DNA of 64,000 nt from Inia geoffrensis (GCA_036417435.1 CM070914.1:2232001-2296000); one strand, 5' to 3'; shown: positions 38,757-52,579, counted from the first letter of the stretch. The notes: a model not told the origin generated them from the sequence alone. Numbers and translations are program-made.

Positions 38757-40135
38757 GTGACGCAGCATGGTAAGATGCTGACTTTCTCCTGGAGCACAGT
38801 GACTTCACGTACGAGGTCTTCTAAGTATTCAAGGCAGAGTGTTTTCTCATGGCAGCTCACCCTCAGGGCCATGACAAAGACTTCCTGGGGACTTCGGACT
38901 CACCACAAATGTGGTCCTGACGGTGCTCCAGGACTCTGGAAATGTAGCTCTCCTCCCGGGACATGCGGTGTGCAGCCCGTCACTCGGCACGTACAGAGGC
39001 CCTCCGATGTACAGACCAGTGGGCCTCCATGTGGTTCAGCCTTCCCACAGGGCCTCTGGAGGTGCTCAGTGAACTTGGAAGAAAAATGATGCACAACCGA
39101 GGGCCCAGGAGTCCTCCAAAGGGTACTTCCTTTAAAATAAATCCCAACAGCGATGAAGAACTCATGGAGACAGTTGCATGCCTCCCTTTTTACACGGCTA
39201 CTCAGGGTCTAACGTGGAGACGTGTTCTCTCATTGTTTCACTTTAGTTCTAGAGACTGTCATGCTCACCACCACCGAGGCCAAGGAAGCAACTTGTTTGG
39301 ACAGAGCCAATTCATATTTTTCCCCGAAGCATTCTTACAGGGTTGAGAGGCCTGTCAACAGCAGAGAATGTCAGGTAGTTTCTAGGCAGCGTGAATGGAG
39401 CCTTCAAATTGGGAAAACAAGTCTAGTTCCAGCAGGCCCCGATTTCCACGCGCACACTCATCCTACGTGCCTCGGGTTTCTAACAAGTCCAAAGGGAGAC
39501 AAGGTTACCCAGTGTTTCCTTCCCTGAATCAACTTGTCGAAGTAGGGTTTTGTGCATCATGCGAACTGCCTCAACCAAGCAACACACTTGGTATATGTGG
39601 GGCCGTCTAACTCTTCAAAAGTCTGCAGTGCCACGGGAAGAGCAGGCCTGAAATTGCAGTCAGAACGCACGCTGACTCTCTCCTGGCGCCAGGGTGAGTT
39701 CAGGCAGGAGGTCGTACATGGAATGCGAAGCCCAGGGTTTCTCTGAGTGCAGCTCAGACTAGGGTAATTGGTAAAATTTCGACGGCCTGAGGGACGTGCC
39801 AGAACGGTGTTCCTGAACCTCTGTGAGTGCTGGGGTACTTAAGCTGCTCCAAAACAGAGTGCAGTGCGTTTCCCTACACTCAGCATACACAGAGTGGCTC
39901 CAAAGGGCTACGGGACAGGTTGTTGCTCAACAGACACAGGTGGGCCTGGGAGTACCTAGTGTACCTGGCAGTAACAGGATGCCCACATGAGCCTCCTAGG
40001 TGTCTGTAAAATCATACTGCCGTTTAAGATATGCAGAGCAGAGGTCACATGCTCATGGAAAGTGCTGGACACCTCCGTTCCTACAAGCAAATCAAAGCCT
40101 AACCTCGAGGCATGTGTTTATGCTGGGTGCGCATT
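38757..40135 (+). repeat. Unit 29, B with D tail, 1-bp insertion, 1379 bp
   Basis: B unit with one extra c near 39053 (agggcctctgg), offset by the D tail shortening. Private changes are gaggccaagg, tacgtgcctcgg, gggtaattgg and gggacaggttg. Confidence 0.96.
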
Positions 40136-41520
40136 GTGACGCAGCATGGTAAGATGCTGACTTTCTCCTGGAGCACACTGACTTCACGTACGAGGTCTTC
40201 TAAGTATTCAAGACAGAGTGTTTTCTCATGGCAGCTCACCCTCAGGGCCATGACAAAGAGTTCCTGGGGACATCGGATTCACCAGAAATGTGGTCCTGAC
40301 GGTGCTCCAGGACTCTGGAAATGTAGCTCTCCTCCCGGGACATGCGGTGTGCAGCCCGTCACTCGGCACGTACAGAGGCCCTCCGATGTACAGACCAGTG
40401 GGCCTCCATGTGGTTCAGCCTTCCCACAGGGCTCTGGAGGTGCTCAGTGAACTTGGAAGAAAAATGATGCACAACCGAGGGCCCAGGAGTCCTCCAAAGG
40501 GTACTTCCTTTAAAATAAATCCCAACAGCGATGAAGAACTCATGGAGACAGTTGCATGCCTCCCTTTTTACACGGCTACTCAGGGTCTAACGTGGAGACG
40601 TGTTCTCTCATTGTTTCACTTTAGTTCTAGAGACTGTCATGCTCACCACCACCGAGGCCTTGGAAGCAACTTCTTTGGACAGAGCCAATTCATATTTTTC
40701 CCCGAAGCATTCTTACAGGGCTGAGAGGCCTGTCAACAGCAGAGAATGTCAGGTAGTTTCTAGGCAGCGTGAATGGAGCCTTCAAATTGGGAAAGCAAGT
40801 CTAGTTCCAGCAGGCCCCGATTTCCACGCGCACACTCATCCTACGTCCCTCGGGTTTCTAACAAGTCCAAAGGGAGACAAGGTTACCCAGTGTTTCCTTC
40901 CCTGAATCAACTTGTCCAAGTAGGGTTTTGTGCATCATGCGAACTGCCTCAACGAAGCAACGCACTTGGTATATGTGGGGCCGTCTAACTCTTCAAAAGT
41001 CTGCAGTGCCACGGGAAGAGCAGGCCTGAAATTGCAGTCATAACGCACGCTGACTCTCTCCTGGCGCCAGGGTGAGTTCAGGCAGGAGGCCGTACATGGA
41101 ATGCGAAGCCCATGGTTTCTCTGAGTGCAGCTCAGACTAGGGTAATGGGTAAAATTTCGACGGCCTGAGGGACGTGCCAGCACGGTGTTCCTGAACCTCT
41201 GTGAGTGCTGGGGTACTTAAGCTGCTCCAAAACAGAGTGCAGTGCGTTTCCCTACACTCAGCATACACAGAGTGGCTCCAAAGGGCTACGGGACTGGATG
41301 TTGCTCAACAGACACAGGTGGGCCTGGGAGTACTTAGTGTACTGTACCTGGCAGTAACAGGATGCCCACATTAGCCTCCTAGGTGTCTGTAAAATCATAC
41401 TGCCGTTTAAGATATGGAGAGCAGAGGTCACATGCTCATGGAAAGTGCTGGACACCTCCGTTCCTACAAGCAAATCAAAGCCTAACCTCCAGGCATGTGT
41501 TCATGCTGGGTGCGCATTAA
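40136..41520 (+). repeat. Unit 30, D/B chimera, 1385 bp
   Basis: D head (aaagagttcc, ggattcacc) switching to B between about 40280 and 40390 (tacagacc, tggttcagcc). Private changes are gggaaagcaag, cttgtccaag, caacgaagc and cagtcataacg. The 12-unit duplication begins inside its 3' part. Confidence 0.96.
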
Positions 41521-42900
41521 GTGACGCAGCATGGTAAGATGCTGACTTTCTCCTGGAGCACAGTGACTTCACGTACGAGGTCTTCTAAGTATTCAAGGCA
41601 GAGTGTTTTCTCATGGCAGCTCACACTCAGGGCCATGACAAAGACTTCCTGGGGACTTCGGAGTCACCACAAATGTGGTCCTGACGGTGCTCCAGGACTC
41701 TGGAAATGTAGCAATCCTCCCGGGACATGCGGTGTGCAGCCCGTCACTCGGCACGTACAGAGGCCCTCCGATGTACAGACCAGTGGGCCTCCATGTGGTT
41801 CAGCCTTCCCACAGGGCTCTGGAGGTACTCAGTGAACTTGGAAGAAAAATGATGCACAACCGAGGGCCCAGGAGTCCTCCAAAGGGTACTTCCTTTAAAA
41901 TAAATCCCAACAGCGATGAAGAACTCATGGAGACAGTTGCATGCCTCCCTTTTTACACGGCTACTCAGGGTCTAACGTGGAGACGTGTTCTCTCATTGTT
42001 TCACTTTAGTTCTAGAGACTGTCATGCTCACCACCACCGAGGCCACGGAAGCACCTTGTTTGGACAGAGCCAATTCATATTTTTCCCCGAAGCATTCTTA
42101 CAGGGTTGAGAGGCCTGTCAACAGCAGAAAATGTCAGGTAGTTTCTAGGCAGCGTGAATGGAGCCTTCAAATTGGGAAAACAAGTCTAGTTCCAGCAGGC
42201 CCCGATTTCCACGCGCACACTCATCATACGTCCCTCGGGTTTCTAACAAGTCCAAAGGGAGACAAGGTTACCCAGTGTTTCCTTCCCTGAATCAACTTGT
42301 CGAAGTAGGGTTTTGTGCATCATGCGAACTGCCTCAACCAAGCAACGCACTTGGTATATGTGGGGCCGTCTAACTCTTCAAAAGTCTGCAGTGCCACGGG
42401 AAGAGCAGGCCTGAAATTGCAGTCAGAACGCACGCTGACTCTCTCCTGGCGCCAGGGTGAGTTCAGGCAGGAGGTCGTACATGGAATGCGAAGCCCATGG
42501 TTTCTCTGAGTGCAGCTCAGACTAGGGTAATGGGTAAAATTTCGACGGCCTGAGGGACGTGCCAGAACGGTGTTCCTGAACCTCTGTGAGTGCTGGGGTA
42601 CTTAAGCTGCTCCAAAACAGAGTGCAGTGCGTTTCCCTACACTCAGCATACACAGAGTGGCTCCACAGGGCTACGGGACTGGATGTTGCTCAACAGACAC
42701 AGGTGGGCCTGGGAGTACTTAGTGTACTGTACCTGGCAATAACAGGATGCCCACATGAGCCTCCTAGGTGTCTGTAAAATCATACTGCCGTTTAAGATAT
42801 GCAGAGCAGAGGTCACATGCTCATGGAAAGTGCTGGACACCTCCATTCCTACACGCAAATCAAAGCCTCGAGGCATGTGTTCATACTGGGTGCGCATTAA
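41521..42900 (+). repeat. Unit 31, subfamily B, E tail, 1380 bp
   Basis: B unit with tcacactcagg and cggagtcacc, shared only with unit 43. It has gaggccacgg, ends in the E tail and precedes a C head. Confidence 0.97.
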
Positions 42901-44285
42901 GTGACGCAGCATGGTAAGATGCTGACTTTCTCCTGGAGCACAGTGACTTCACGTACGAGGTCTTCTAAGTATTCAAGACAGAGTGTTTTCTCATGGCAGC
43001 TCACCCTCAGGGCCATGACAAAGACTTCCTGGGGACATCGGACTCACCAGAAATGTGGTCCTGACGGTGCTCCAGGACTCGGGAAATGTAGCTCTCCTCT
43101 CGGGACATGCGGTGTGCAGTCCGTCACTCGGCACGTACACAGGTCCTCCGATGTACAGACCAGTGGGCCTCCATGTGGCTCAGCCTTCCCACAGGGCTCT
43201 GGAGGTACTCAGTGAACTTGGAGGAAAAATGATGCACAACCGATGGCCCAGGAATCCTCCAAAGGGTACTTCCTTTAAAATAAATCCCAACAGCGATGAA
43301 GAACTCATGGAGACAGTTCCATGCCTCCCTTTTTACACGGCTACTCAGGGTCTAACGTGGAGACGTGTTCTCTCATTGTTTCACTTTAGTTCTAGAGACT
43401 GTCATGCTCACCACCACCGAGGCCTTGGAAGCAACTTCTTTGGACAGAGCCAATCCATATTTTTCCCCGAAGCATTCTTACAGGGTTGAGAGGCCTGTCA
43501 ACAGCAGAGAATGTCAGGTAGTTTCTAGGCAGCGTGAATGGAGCCTTCAAATTGGGAAAACAAGTCTAGTTCCAGCAGGCCCCGATTTCCACGTGCACAC
43601 TCATCATATGTCCCTCGGGTTTCTAACAAGTCCAAAGGGAGACAAGGTTACCCAGTGTTTCCTTCCCTGAATCAACTTGTCGAAGTAGGGTTTTGTGCAT
43701 CATGCGAACTGCCTCAACCAAGCAACGCACTTGGTATATGTGGGGCCGTCTAACTCTTCAAAAGTCTGCACTGCCACGGGAAGAGCAGGCCTGAAATTGC
43801 AGTCAGAACGCACGCTGACTCTCTCCTGGCGCCAGGGTGAGTTCAGGCAGGAGGTCGTACATGGAATGCGAAGCCCATGGTTTCTCTGAGTGCAGCTCAG
43901 ACTAGGGTAATGGGTAAAATTTCGACGGCCTGAGGGACGTTCCAGAACGGTGTTCCTGAACCTCTGTGAGTACTGGGGTACTTAAGCTGCTCCAAAACAG
44001 AGTGCAGTGCGTTTCCCTACACTCAGCATACACAGAGTGGCTCCAAAGTGCTACGGGACTGGATGTTGCTCAACAGACACAGGTGGGCCTGGGAGTACTT
44101 AGTGTACTGTACCTGGCAGTAACAGGATGCCCACATGAGCCTCCTAGGTTTCTGTAAAATCATACTGCCGTTTAAGATATGGAGAGCAGAGGTCACATGC
44201 TCATGGAAAGTGCTGGACACCTCCGTTCCTACAAGCAAATCAAAGCCTAACCTTCAGGCATGTGTTTATGCTGGGTGCGCATTAA
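42901..44285 (+). repeat. Unit 32, subfamily C, 1385 bp
   Basis: C unit with gcagtccgtc and gccaatccat, shared only with unit 44. The tail has tccaaagtgc and aggtttctg. Confidence 0.97.
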
Positions 44286-45666
44286 GTGACGAAGCATGGT
44301 AAAACGCTGACTTTCTCCTGGAGCACACTGACTTCACGTACGAGGTCTTCTAAGTATTCAAGGCAGAGTGTTTTCTCATGGCAGCTCACCCTCAGGGCCA
44401 TGACAAAGACTTCCTGGGGACATCGGACTCACCAGAAATGTGGTCCTGACGGTTCTCCAGGACTCTGGAAATGTAGCTCTCCTCTCGGGACATGCGGTGT
44501 GCAGCCCGTCACTCGGCACGTACACAGGCCCTCCGATGTACAGACCAGTGGGCCTCCATGTGGTTCAGCCTTCCAACAGGGCTCTGGAGGTACTCAGTGA
44601 ACTTGGAGGAAAAATGATGCACAACCGAGGGCCCTAGGAGTCCTCCAAAGGGTCCTTCCTTTAAAATAAAACCCAACAGCGATGAAGAACTCATGGAGAC
44701 AGTTGCATGCCTCCATTTTTCCACGGCTACTCAGGGTCTAACGTGGAGACGTGTTCTCTCATTGTTTCACTTTAGTTCTAGAGACTGTCATGCTCACCAC
44801 CACCGAGGCCATGGAAGCACCTTGTTTGGACAGAGCCAATTCATATTTTTCCCCGAAGTATTCTTACAGGGCTGAGAGGCCTGTCAACAGCAGAGAATGT
44901 CAGGTAGTTTCTAGGCAGCATGAATGGAGCCTTCAAATTGAGAAAACAAGTCTAGTTCCAGCAGGCCCCGATTTCCACGGGCACACTCATCCTACGTCCC
45001 TCGGGTTTCTAACAAGTCCAAAGGGAGACAAGGTTACCCAGTGTTTCCTTCCCTGAATCAACTTGTCGAAGTAGGGTTTTGTGCATCATGCACACTGCCT
45101 CAACCAAGGAACGCATTTGGTATGTGTGGGGCCGTCTAACTCTTCAAAAGTCTGCAGTGCCACGGGAAGAGCAGGCCTGAAATTGCAATCAGAACGCACG
45201 CTGACTCTCTCCTGGCGCCAGGGTGAGTTCAGGCAGGAGGTCGTACATGGAATGCGAAGCCGAAGGTTTCTCTGAGTGCAGCTCAGACTAGGGTAATGGG
45301 TACAATTTCGACGGCCTGAGGGACGTGCCAGAACGGTGTTCCTGAACCTCTGTGAGTGCTGGGTTACTTAACCTGCTCCAAAACAGTGTGCAGTGCGTTT
45401 CTCTACACTCAGCATACACAGACTGGCTCCAAAGGGCTACGGGACTGGATGTTGCTCAACAGACACAGGTGGGCCTGGGAGTACTAACTGTACCTGGCAG
45501 TAACAGGATGCCCACATGAACCTTCTAGGTGTCTGTAAAATCATACTGCTATTTAAGATATGCAGAGCAGAGGTCACATGCTCATGGAAAGTGCTGGACA
45601 CCTCCGTTCCTACAAGCAAATCAAAGCCTAACCTCCAGGCATGTGTTTATGCTGGGTGCGCATTAA
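44286..45666 (+). repeat. Unit 33, subfamily A3, 1381 bp
   Basis: A3 unit with ggttctccagg, caaggaacgc and gggttactta, shared only with unit 45. It also has gaagtattc and gccgaagg. Confidence 0.97.
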
Positions 45667-47047
45667 GTGACGAAGCATGGTAAAACGTTGATTTTCTCCT
45701 GGAGCACACTGACTTCACGTACGAGGTCTTCTAAGTATTCAAGGCAGAGTGTTTTCTCATGGCAGCTCACCCTCAGGGCCATGACAAAGACTTCCTGGGG
45801 ACATCGGACTCACCAGAAATGTGGTCCTGACGGTGCTCCAGGACTCTGGAAATGTAGCTCTCCTCTCGGGACATGCGGTGTGCAGCCCGTCACTCGGCAC
45901 GTACACAGGCCCTCCGATGTACAGACCAGTGGGCCTCCATGTGGTTCAGCCTTCCAACAGGGCTCTGGAGGTACTCAGTGAACTTGGAGGAAAAATGATG
46001 CACAACGGAGGGCCCTAGGAGTCCTCCAAAGGGTCCTTCCTTTAAAATAAAACCCAACAGCGATGAAGAACTCATGGAGACAGTTGCATGCCTCCATTTT
46101 TCCACGGCTACTCAGGGTCTAACGTGGAGACGTGTTCTCTCATTGTTTCACTTTAGTTCTAGAGACTGTCATGCTCACCACCACCGAGGCCATGGAAGCA
46201 CCTTGTTTGGACAGAGCCAATTCATATTTTTCCCCGAAGCATTCTTACAGGGCTGAGAGGCCTGTCAACAGCAGAGAATGTCAGGTAGTTTCTAGGCAGC
46301 ATGAATGGAGCCTTCAAATTGAGAAAACAAGTCTAGTTCCAGCAGGCCCCGATTTCCACGGGCACACTCATCCTACGTCCCTCGGGTTTCTAACAAGTCC
46401 AAAGGGAGACAAGGTTACCCAGTGTTTCCTTCCCTGAATCAACTTGTCGAAGTAGGGTTTTGTGCATCATGCACACTGCCTCAACCAAGCAACGCATTTG
46501 GTATGTGTGGGGCCGTCTAACTCTTCAAAAGTCTGCAGTGCCACGGGAAGAGCAGGCCTGAAATTGCAATCAGAACGCTCGCTGACTCTCTCCTGGCGCC
46601 CGGGTGAGTTCAGGCAGGAGGTCGTACATGGAATGCGAAGCCCAAGGTTTCTCTGAGTGCAGCTCAGACTAGGGTAATGGGTACAATTTCGACGGCCTGA
46701 GGGACGTTCCAGAACGGTGTTCCTGAACCTCTGTGAGTGCTAGGGTACTTAAGCTGCTGCAAAACAGTGTGCAGTGCGTTTCCCTACACTCAGCATACAC
46801 AGACTGGCTCCAAAGGGCTACGGGACTGGATGTTGCTCAACAGACACAGGTGGGCCTGGGAGTACTAACTGTACCTGGCAGTAACTGGATGCCCACATGA
46901 ACCTTCTAGGTGTCTGTAAAATCATACTGCTATTTAAGATATGCAGAGCAGAGGTCACATGCTCATGGAAAGTGCTGGACACCTCCGTTCCTACAAGCAA
47001 ATCAAAGCCTAACCTTCAGGCATGTGTTTATGCTGGGTGCGCATTAA
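45667..47047 (+). repeat. Unit 34, subfamily A3, 1381 bp
   Basis: A3 unit with acaacggagg, aacgctcgc and gcgcccggg, shared only with unit 46. It has t at 45688 where unit 46 has c at 62278, the one difference I found in the 12-unit duplication. Confidence 0.97.
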
Positions 47048-48428
47048 GTGACGAAGCATCGTAAAACGCTGACTTTCTCCTGGAGCACACTGACTTCACG
47101 TACGAGGTCTGCTACGTATTCAAGGCAGAGTGTTTTCTCATGGCAGCTCACCCTCAGGGCCATGACAAAGACTTCCTGGGGACATCGGACTCACCAGGAA
47201 TGTGGTCCTGACGGTGCTCCAGGACTCTGGAAATGTAGCTCTCCTCTCGGGACATGCAGTGTGCAGCCCGTCACTCGGCACGTACACAGGCCCTCCGATG
47301 TACAGACCAGTGGGCCTCCATGTGGTTCAGCCATCCAACAGGGCTCTGGAGGTACTCAGTGAACTTGGAGGAAAAATGATGCACAACCGAGGGCCCTAGG
47401 AGTCCTCCAAAGGGTCCTTCCTTTAAAATAAAACCCAACAGCGATGAAGAACTCATGGAGACAGTTGCATGCCTCCATTTTTCCACGGCTACTCAGGGTC
47501 TAACGTTGAGACGTGTTCTCTCATTGTTTCACCTTAGTTCTAGAGACTGTCATGCTCACCACCACCGAGGCCATGGAAGCACCTTGTTTGGACAGAGCCA
47601 ATTCATATTTTTCCCCGAAGTATTCTTACAGGGCTGAGAGGCCTGTCAACAGCAGAGAATGTCAGGTAGTTTCTAGGCAGCATGAATGGAGCCTTCAAAT
47701 TGAGAAAACAAGTCTAGTTCCAGCAGGCCCCGATTTCCACGGGCACACTCATCCTACGTCCCTCGGGTTTCTAACAAGTCCAAAGGGAGACAAGGTTACC
47801 CAGTGTTTCCTTCCCTGAATCAACTTGTCGAAGTAGGGTTTTGTGCATCATGCACACTGCCTCAACCAAGCAACGCATTTGGTATGTGTGGGGCCGTCTA
47901 ACTCTTCAAAAGTCTGCAGTGCCACGGGAAGAGCAGGCCTGAAATTGCAGTCAGAACGCACGCTGACTCTCTCCTGGCGCCAGGGTGAGTTCAGGCAGGA
48001 GGCCGTACATGGAATGCGAAGCCCAGGGTTTCTCTGAGTGCAGCTCAGACTAGGGTAATGGGTAAAATTTCGACGGCCTGAGGGACGTGCCAGCACGGTA
48101 TTCCTGAACCTCTGTGAGTGCTGGGGTACTTAAGCTGCTCCAAAACAGAGTGCAGTGCGTTTCCTTACACTCAGCATACACAGAGTGGCTCCAAAGGGCT
48201 ACGGGACTGGATGTTGCTCAACAGACACAGGTGGGCCTGGGAGTACTAACTGTACCTGGCAGTAACAGGATGCCCACATGAACCTTCTAGGTGTCTGTAA
48301 AATCATACTGCTATTTAAGATATGCAGAGCAGAGGTCACATGCTCATGGAAAGTGCTGGACACCTCCGTTCCTACAAGCAAATCAAAGCCTAACCTCCAG
48401 GCATGTGTTTATGCTGGGTGCGCATTAA
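47048..48428 (+). repeat. Unit 35, A2 with A1 tail, 1381 bp
   Basis: A2 unit with catcgtaaaa, gtctgctacg, ccaggaatg, catgcagtg and gccatccaac, shared with unit 47 as far as that is visible. Private changes are aacgttgag and caccttagtt. The 3' end moves to A1 marks. Confidence 0.96.
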
Positions 48429-49470
48429 GTGACGAAGCATGGTAAAACGCTGATTTTCTCCTGGAGCACACTGACTTCACGTACGAGGTCTTCTAAGTAT
48501 TCAAGGCAGAGTGTTTTCTCATGGAAGCTCACCCTCAGGGCCATGACAAAGACTTCCTGGGGACATCGGACTCACCAGAAATGTGGTCCTGACGGTGCTC
48601 CAGGACTCTGGAAATGTAGCTCTCCTCTCGGGACATGCGGTGTGCAGCCCGTCACTCGGCACGTACACAGGCCCTCCGATGTACAGACCAGAGGGCCTCC
48701 ATGTGGTTCAGCCTTCCAACAGGGCTCTGGAGGTACTCAGTGAACTTGGAGGAAAAATGATGCACAACCGAGGGCCCTAGGAGTCCTCCAAAGGGTCCTT
48801 CCTTTAAAATAAAACCCAACAGCGATGAAGAACTCATGGAGACAGTTGCATGCCTCCATTTTTCCACGGCTACTCAGGGTCTAACGTGGAGACGTGTTCT
48901 CTCATTGTTTCACTTTAGTTCTAGAGACTGTCATGCTAACCACCACCGAGGCCATGGAAGCACCTTGTTTGGACAGAGCCAATTCATATTTTTCCCCGAA
49001 GCATTCTTACAGGGCTGAGAGGCCTGTCAACAGCAGAGAATGTCAGGTAGTTTCTAGGCAGCATGAATGGAGCCTTCAAATTGAGAAAACAAGTCTAGTT
49101 CCAGCAGGCCCCGATTTCCACGGGCACACTCATCCTACGTCCCTCGGGTTTCTAACAAGTCCAAAGGGAGACAAGGTTACTCAGTGTTTCCTTCCCTGAA
49201 TCAAATTGTCGAAGTAGGGTTTTGTGCATCATGCACACTGCCTCAACCAAGCAACTCACTTGGTATGTGTGGGGCCGTCTAACTCTTCAAAAGTCTGCAG
49301 TGCCACGGAAGAGCAGGCCTGAAATTGCAGTCAGAACGCACGCTGACTCTCTCCTGGCGCCAGGGTGAGTTCAGGCAGGAGGCCGTACATGGAATGCGAA
49401 GCCCAGGGTTTCTCTGAGTGCAGCTCAGACTAGGGTAATGGGTAAAATTTCGACGGCCTGAGGGACGTGC
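47880..49470 (+). repeat. A1 block, copy at 56176-57767
   Basis: The end of unit 35 and most of unit 36 recur as the end of unit 41 and unit 42 at offset 8,296, becoming 8,297 after the 1-bp deletion near 49307. They share gaccagaggg, found nowhere else in the window. Boundaries are approximate. Confidence 0.85.
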
Positions 49471-49808
49471 CAGCACGGTATTCCTGAACCTCTGTGAGTG
49501 CTGGGGTACTTAAGCTGCTCCAAAACAGAGTGCAGTGCGTTTCCTTACACTCAGCATACACAGAGTGGCTCCAAAGGGCTACGGGACTGGATGTTGCTCA
49601 ACAGACACAGGTGGGCCTGGGAGTACTAACTGTACCTGGCAGTAACAGGATGCCCACATGAACCTTCTAGGTGTCTGTAAAATCATACTGCTATTTAAGA
49701 TATGCAGAGCAGAGGTCACATGCTCATGGAAAGTGCTGGACACCTCCGTTCCTACAAGCAAATCAAAGCCTAACCTCCAGGCATGTGTTTATGCTGGGTG
49801 CGCATTAA
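48429..49808 (+). repeat. Unit 36, subfamily A1, 1-bp deletion, 1380 bp
   Basis: A1 unit with gaccagaggg, shared only with unit 42, and ggttactcag shared with units 2 and 42. One g is lost near 49307 (ccacggaag), which explains 1380. Confidence 0.97.
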
Positions 49809-51194
49809 GTGACGAAGCATGGTAAAACGCTGATTTTCTCCTGGAGCACACTGACTTCACGTACGAGGTCTTCTAAGTATTCAAGGCAGAGTGTTTTCTC
49901 ATGGAAGCTCACCCTCAGGGCCATGACAAAGACTTCCTGGGGACATCGGACTCACCAGAAATGTGGTCCTGACGGTGCTCCAGGACTCTGGAAATGTAGC
50001 TCTCCTCTCGGGACATGCGGTGTGCAGCCCGTCACTCGGCACGTACACAGGCCCTCCGATGTACAGACCAGTGGGCCTCCATGTGGTTCAGCCTTCCAAC
50101 AGGGCTCTGGAGGTACTCAGTGAACTTGGAGGAAAAATGATGCACAACCGAGGGCCCTAGGAGTCCTCCAAAGGGTCCTTCCTTTAAAATAAAACCCAAC
50201 AGCGATGAAGAACTCATGGAGACAGTTGCATGCCTCCATTTTTCCACGGCTACTCAGGGTCTAACGTGGAGACGTGTTCTCTCATTGTTTCACTTTAGTT
50301 CTAGAGACTGTCATGCTCACCACCACCGAGCCCTTGGAAGCAACTTCTTTGGACAGAGCCAATTCATATTTTTCCCCGAAGCATTCTTACAGGGTTGAGA
50401 GGCCTGTCAACAGCAGAGAATGTCAGGTAGTTTCTAGGCAGCGTGAATGGAGCCTTCAAATTGGGAAAACAAGTCTAGTTCCAGCAGGCCCCGATTTCCA
50501 CGTGCACACTCATCATATGTCCCTCGGGTTTCTAACAAGTCCAAAGGGAGACAAGGTTACCCAGTGTTTCCTTCCCTGAATCAACTTGTCGAAGTAGGGT
50601 TTTGTGCATCATGCACACTGCCTCAACCAAGCAACGCACTTGGTATATGTGGGGCCGTCTAACTCTTCAAAAGTCTGCAGTGCCACGGGAAGAGCAGGCC
50701 TGAAATTGCAGTGAGAACGCACGCTGACTCTCTCCTGGCGCCAGGGTGAGTTCAGGCAGGAGGTCGTACATGGAATGCGAAGCCCATGGTTTCTCTGAGT
50801 GCAGCTCAGACTAGGGTAATGGGTAAAATTTCGAAGGCCTGAGGGACGTGCCAGAACGGTGTTCCTGAAACTCTGTGAGTGCTGGGGTACTTAAGCTGCT
50901 CCAAAACAGAGTGCAGTGCGTTTCCCTACACTCAGCATACACAGAGTGGCTCCAAAGGGCTACGGGACTGGATGTTGCTCAACAGACACAGGTGCGCCTG
51001 GGAGTACTTAGTGTACTGTACCTGGCAGTAACAGGATGCCCACATTAGCCTCCTAGGTGTCTGTAAAATCATACTGCCGTTTAAGATATGGAGAGCAGAG
51101 GTCACATGCTCATGGAAAGTGCTGGACACCTCCGTTCCTACAAGCAAATCAAAGCCTAACCTCCAGGCATGTGTTCATGCTGGGTGCGCATTAA
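49809..51194 (+). repeat. Unit 37, A1/C chimera, 1386 bp
   Basis: A1 head through catttttcc near 50244, then C from gctcacc near 50318 with gagcccttgg. It keeps the A ccctagg and gains the B tail duplication, giving 1386. Private changes are gcagtgagaac, ttcgaaggcc, ctgaaactctg and ggtgcgcctg. Confidence 0.96.
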
Positions 51195-52579
51195 GTGACG
51201 CAGCATGGTAAGATGCTGACTTTCTCCTGGAGCACAGTGACTTCACGTACGTGGTCTTCTAAGTATTCAAGGCAGAGTGTTTTCTCATGGCAGCTCACCC
51301 TCAGGGCCATGACAAAGACTTCCTGGGGACTTCGGACTCACCACAAATGTGGTCCTGACGGTGATCCAGGACTCTGGAAATGTAGCAATCCTCCCGGGAC
51401 ATGCGGTGTGCAGCCCGTCACTCGGCACGTACAGAGGCCCTCCGATGTACAGACCAGTGGGCCTCCATGTGGCTCAGCCTTCCCACAGGGCTCTGGAGGT
51501 ACTCAGTGAACTTGGAAGAAAAATGATGCACAACCGAGGGCCCAGGAGTCCTCCAAAGGGTACTTCCTTTAAAATAAATCCCAACAGCGATGAAGAACTC
51601 ATGGAGACAGTTGCATGCCTCCCTTTTTACACGGCTACTCAGGGTCTAACGTGGAGACGTGTTCTCTCATTGTTTCACTTTAGTTCTAGAGACTGTCATG
51701 CTCACCACCACCGAGGCCATGGAAGCACCTTGTTTGGACAGAGCCAATTCATATTTTTCCCCGAAGCATTCTTACAGGGCTGAGAGGCCTGTCAACAGCA
51801 GAGAATGTCAGGTAGTTTCTAGGCAGCATGAATGGAGCCTTCAAATTGAGAAAACAAGTATAGTTCCAGCAGGCCCCGATTTCCACGGGCACACTCATCC
51901 TACGTCCCTCGGGTTTCTAACAAGTCCAAAGGGAGACAAGGTTACCCAGTGTTTCCTTCCCTGAATCAACTTGTCGAAGTAGGGTTTTGTGCATCATGCG
52001 AACTGCCTCAACCAAGCAACGCACTTGGTATATGTGGGGCCGTCTAACTCTTCAAAAGTCTGCACTGCCACGGGAAGAGCAGGCCTGAAATTGCAGTCAG
52101 AACGCACGCTGACTCTCTCCTGGCGCCAGGGTGAGTTCAGGCAGGAGGTCGTACATGGAATGCGAAGCCCATGGTTTCTCTGAGTGCAGCTCAGACTAGG
52201 GTAATGGGTAAAATTTCGACGGCCTGAGGGACGTTCCAGAACGGTGTTCCTGAACCTCTGTGAGTACTGGGGTACTTAAGCTGCTCCAAAACAGACTGCA
52301 GTGCGTTTCCCTACACTCAGCATACACAGAGTGGCTCCAAAAGGCTACGGGACTGGATGTTGCTCAACAGACACAGGTGGGCCTGGGAGTACTTAGTGTA
52401 CTGTACCTGGCAGTAACAGGATGCCCACATTAGCCTCCTAGGTGTCTGTAAAATCATACTGCCGTTTAAGATATGGAGAGCAGAGGTCACATGCTCATGG
52501 AAAGTGCTGGACACCTCCGTTCCTACAAGCAAATCAAAGCCTAACCTCCAGGCATGTGTTCATGCTGGGTGCGCATTAA
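51195..52579 (+). repeat. Unit 38, B/A/B mosaic, 1385 bp
   Basis: Same B/A/B layout as units 18 and 19. Private changes are gtacgtggtc and ggtgatccagg. The 3' part has ctgcactgcc and gacgttccag. Confidence 0.96.

Larger units (their letters stand above)
41114..47410 (+). repeat. 12-unit block duplication, copy 1
   Basis: Pairs with 57704-64000 at a constant offset of 16,590 bp. The left boundary is set by t at 41113 against g at 57703. Rare marks that occur in no other unit are shared in order through five successive units. One mismatch was found (45688/62278). The right boundary lies beyond the window. Confidence 0.93.
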
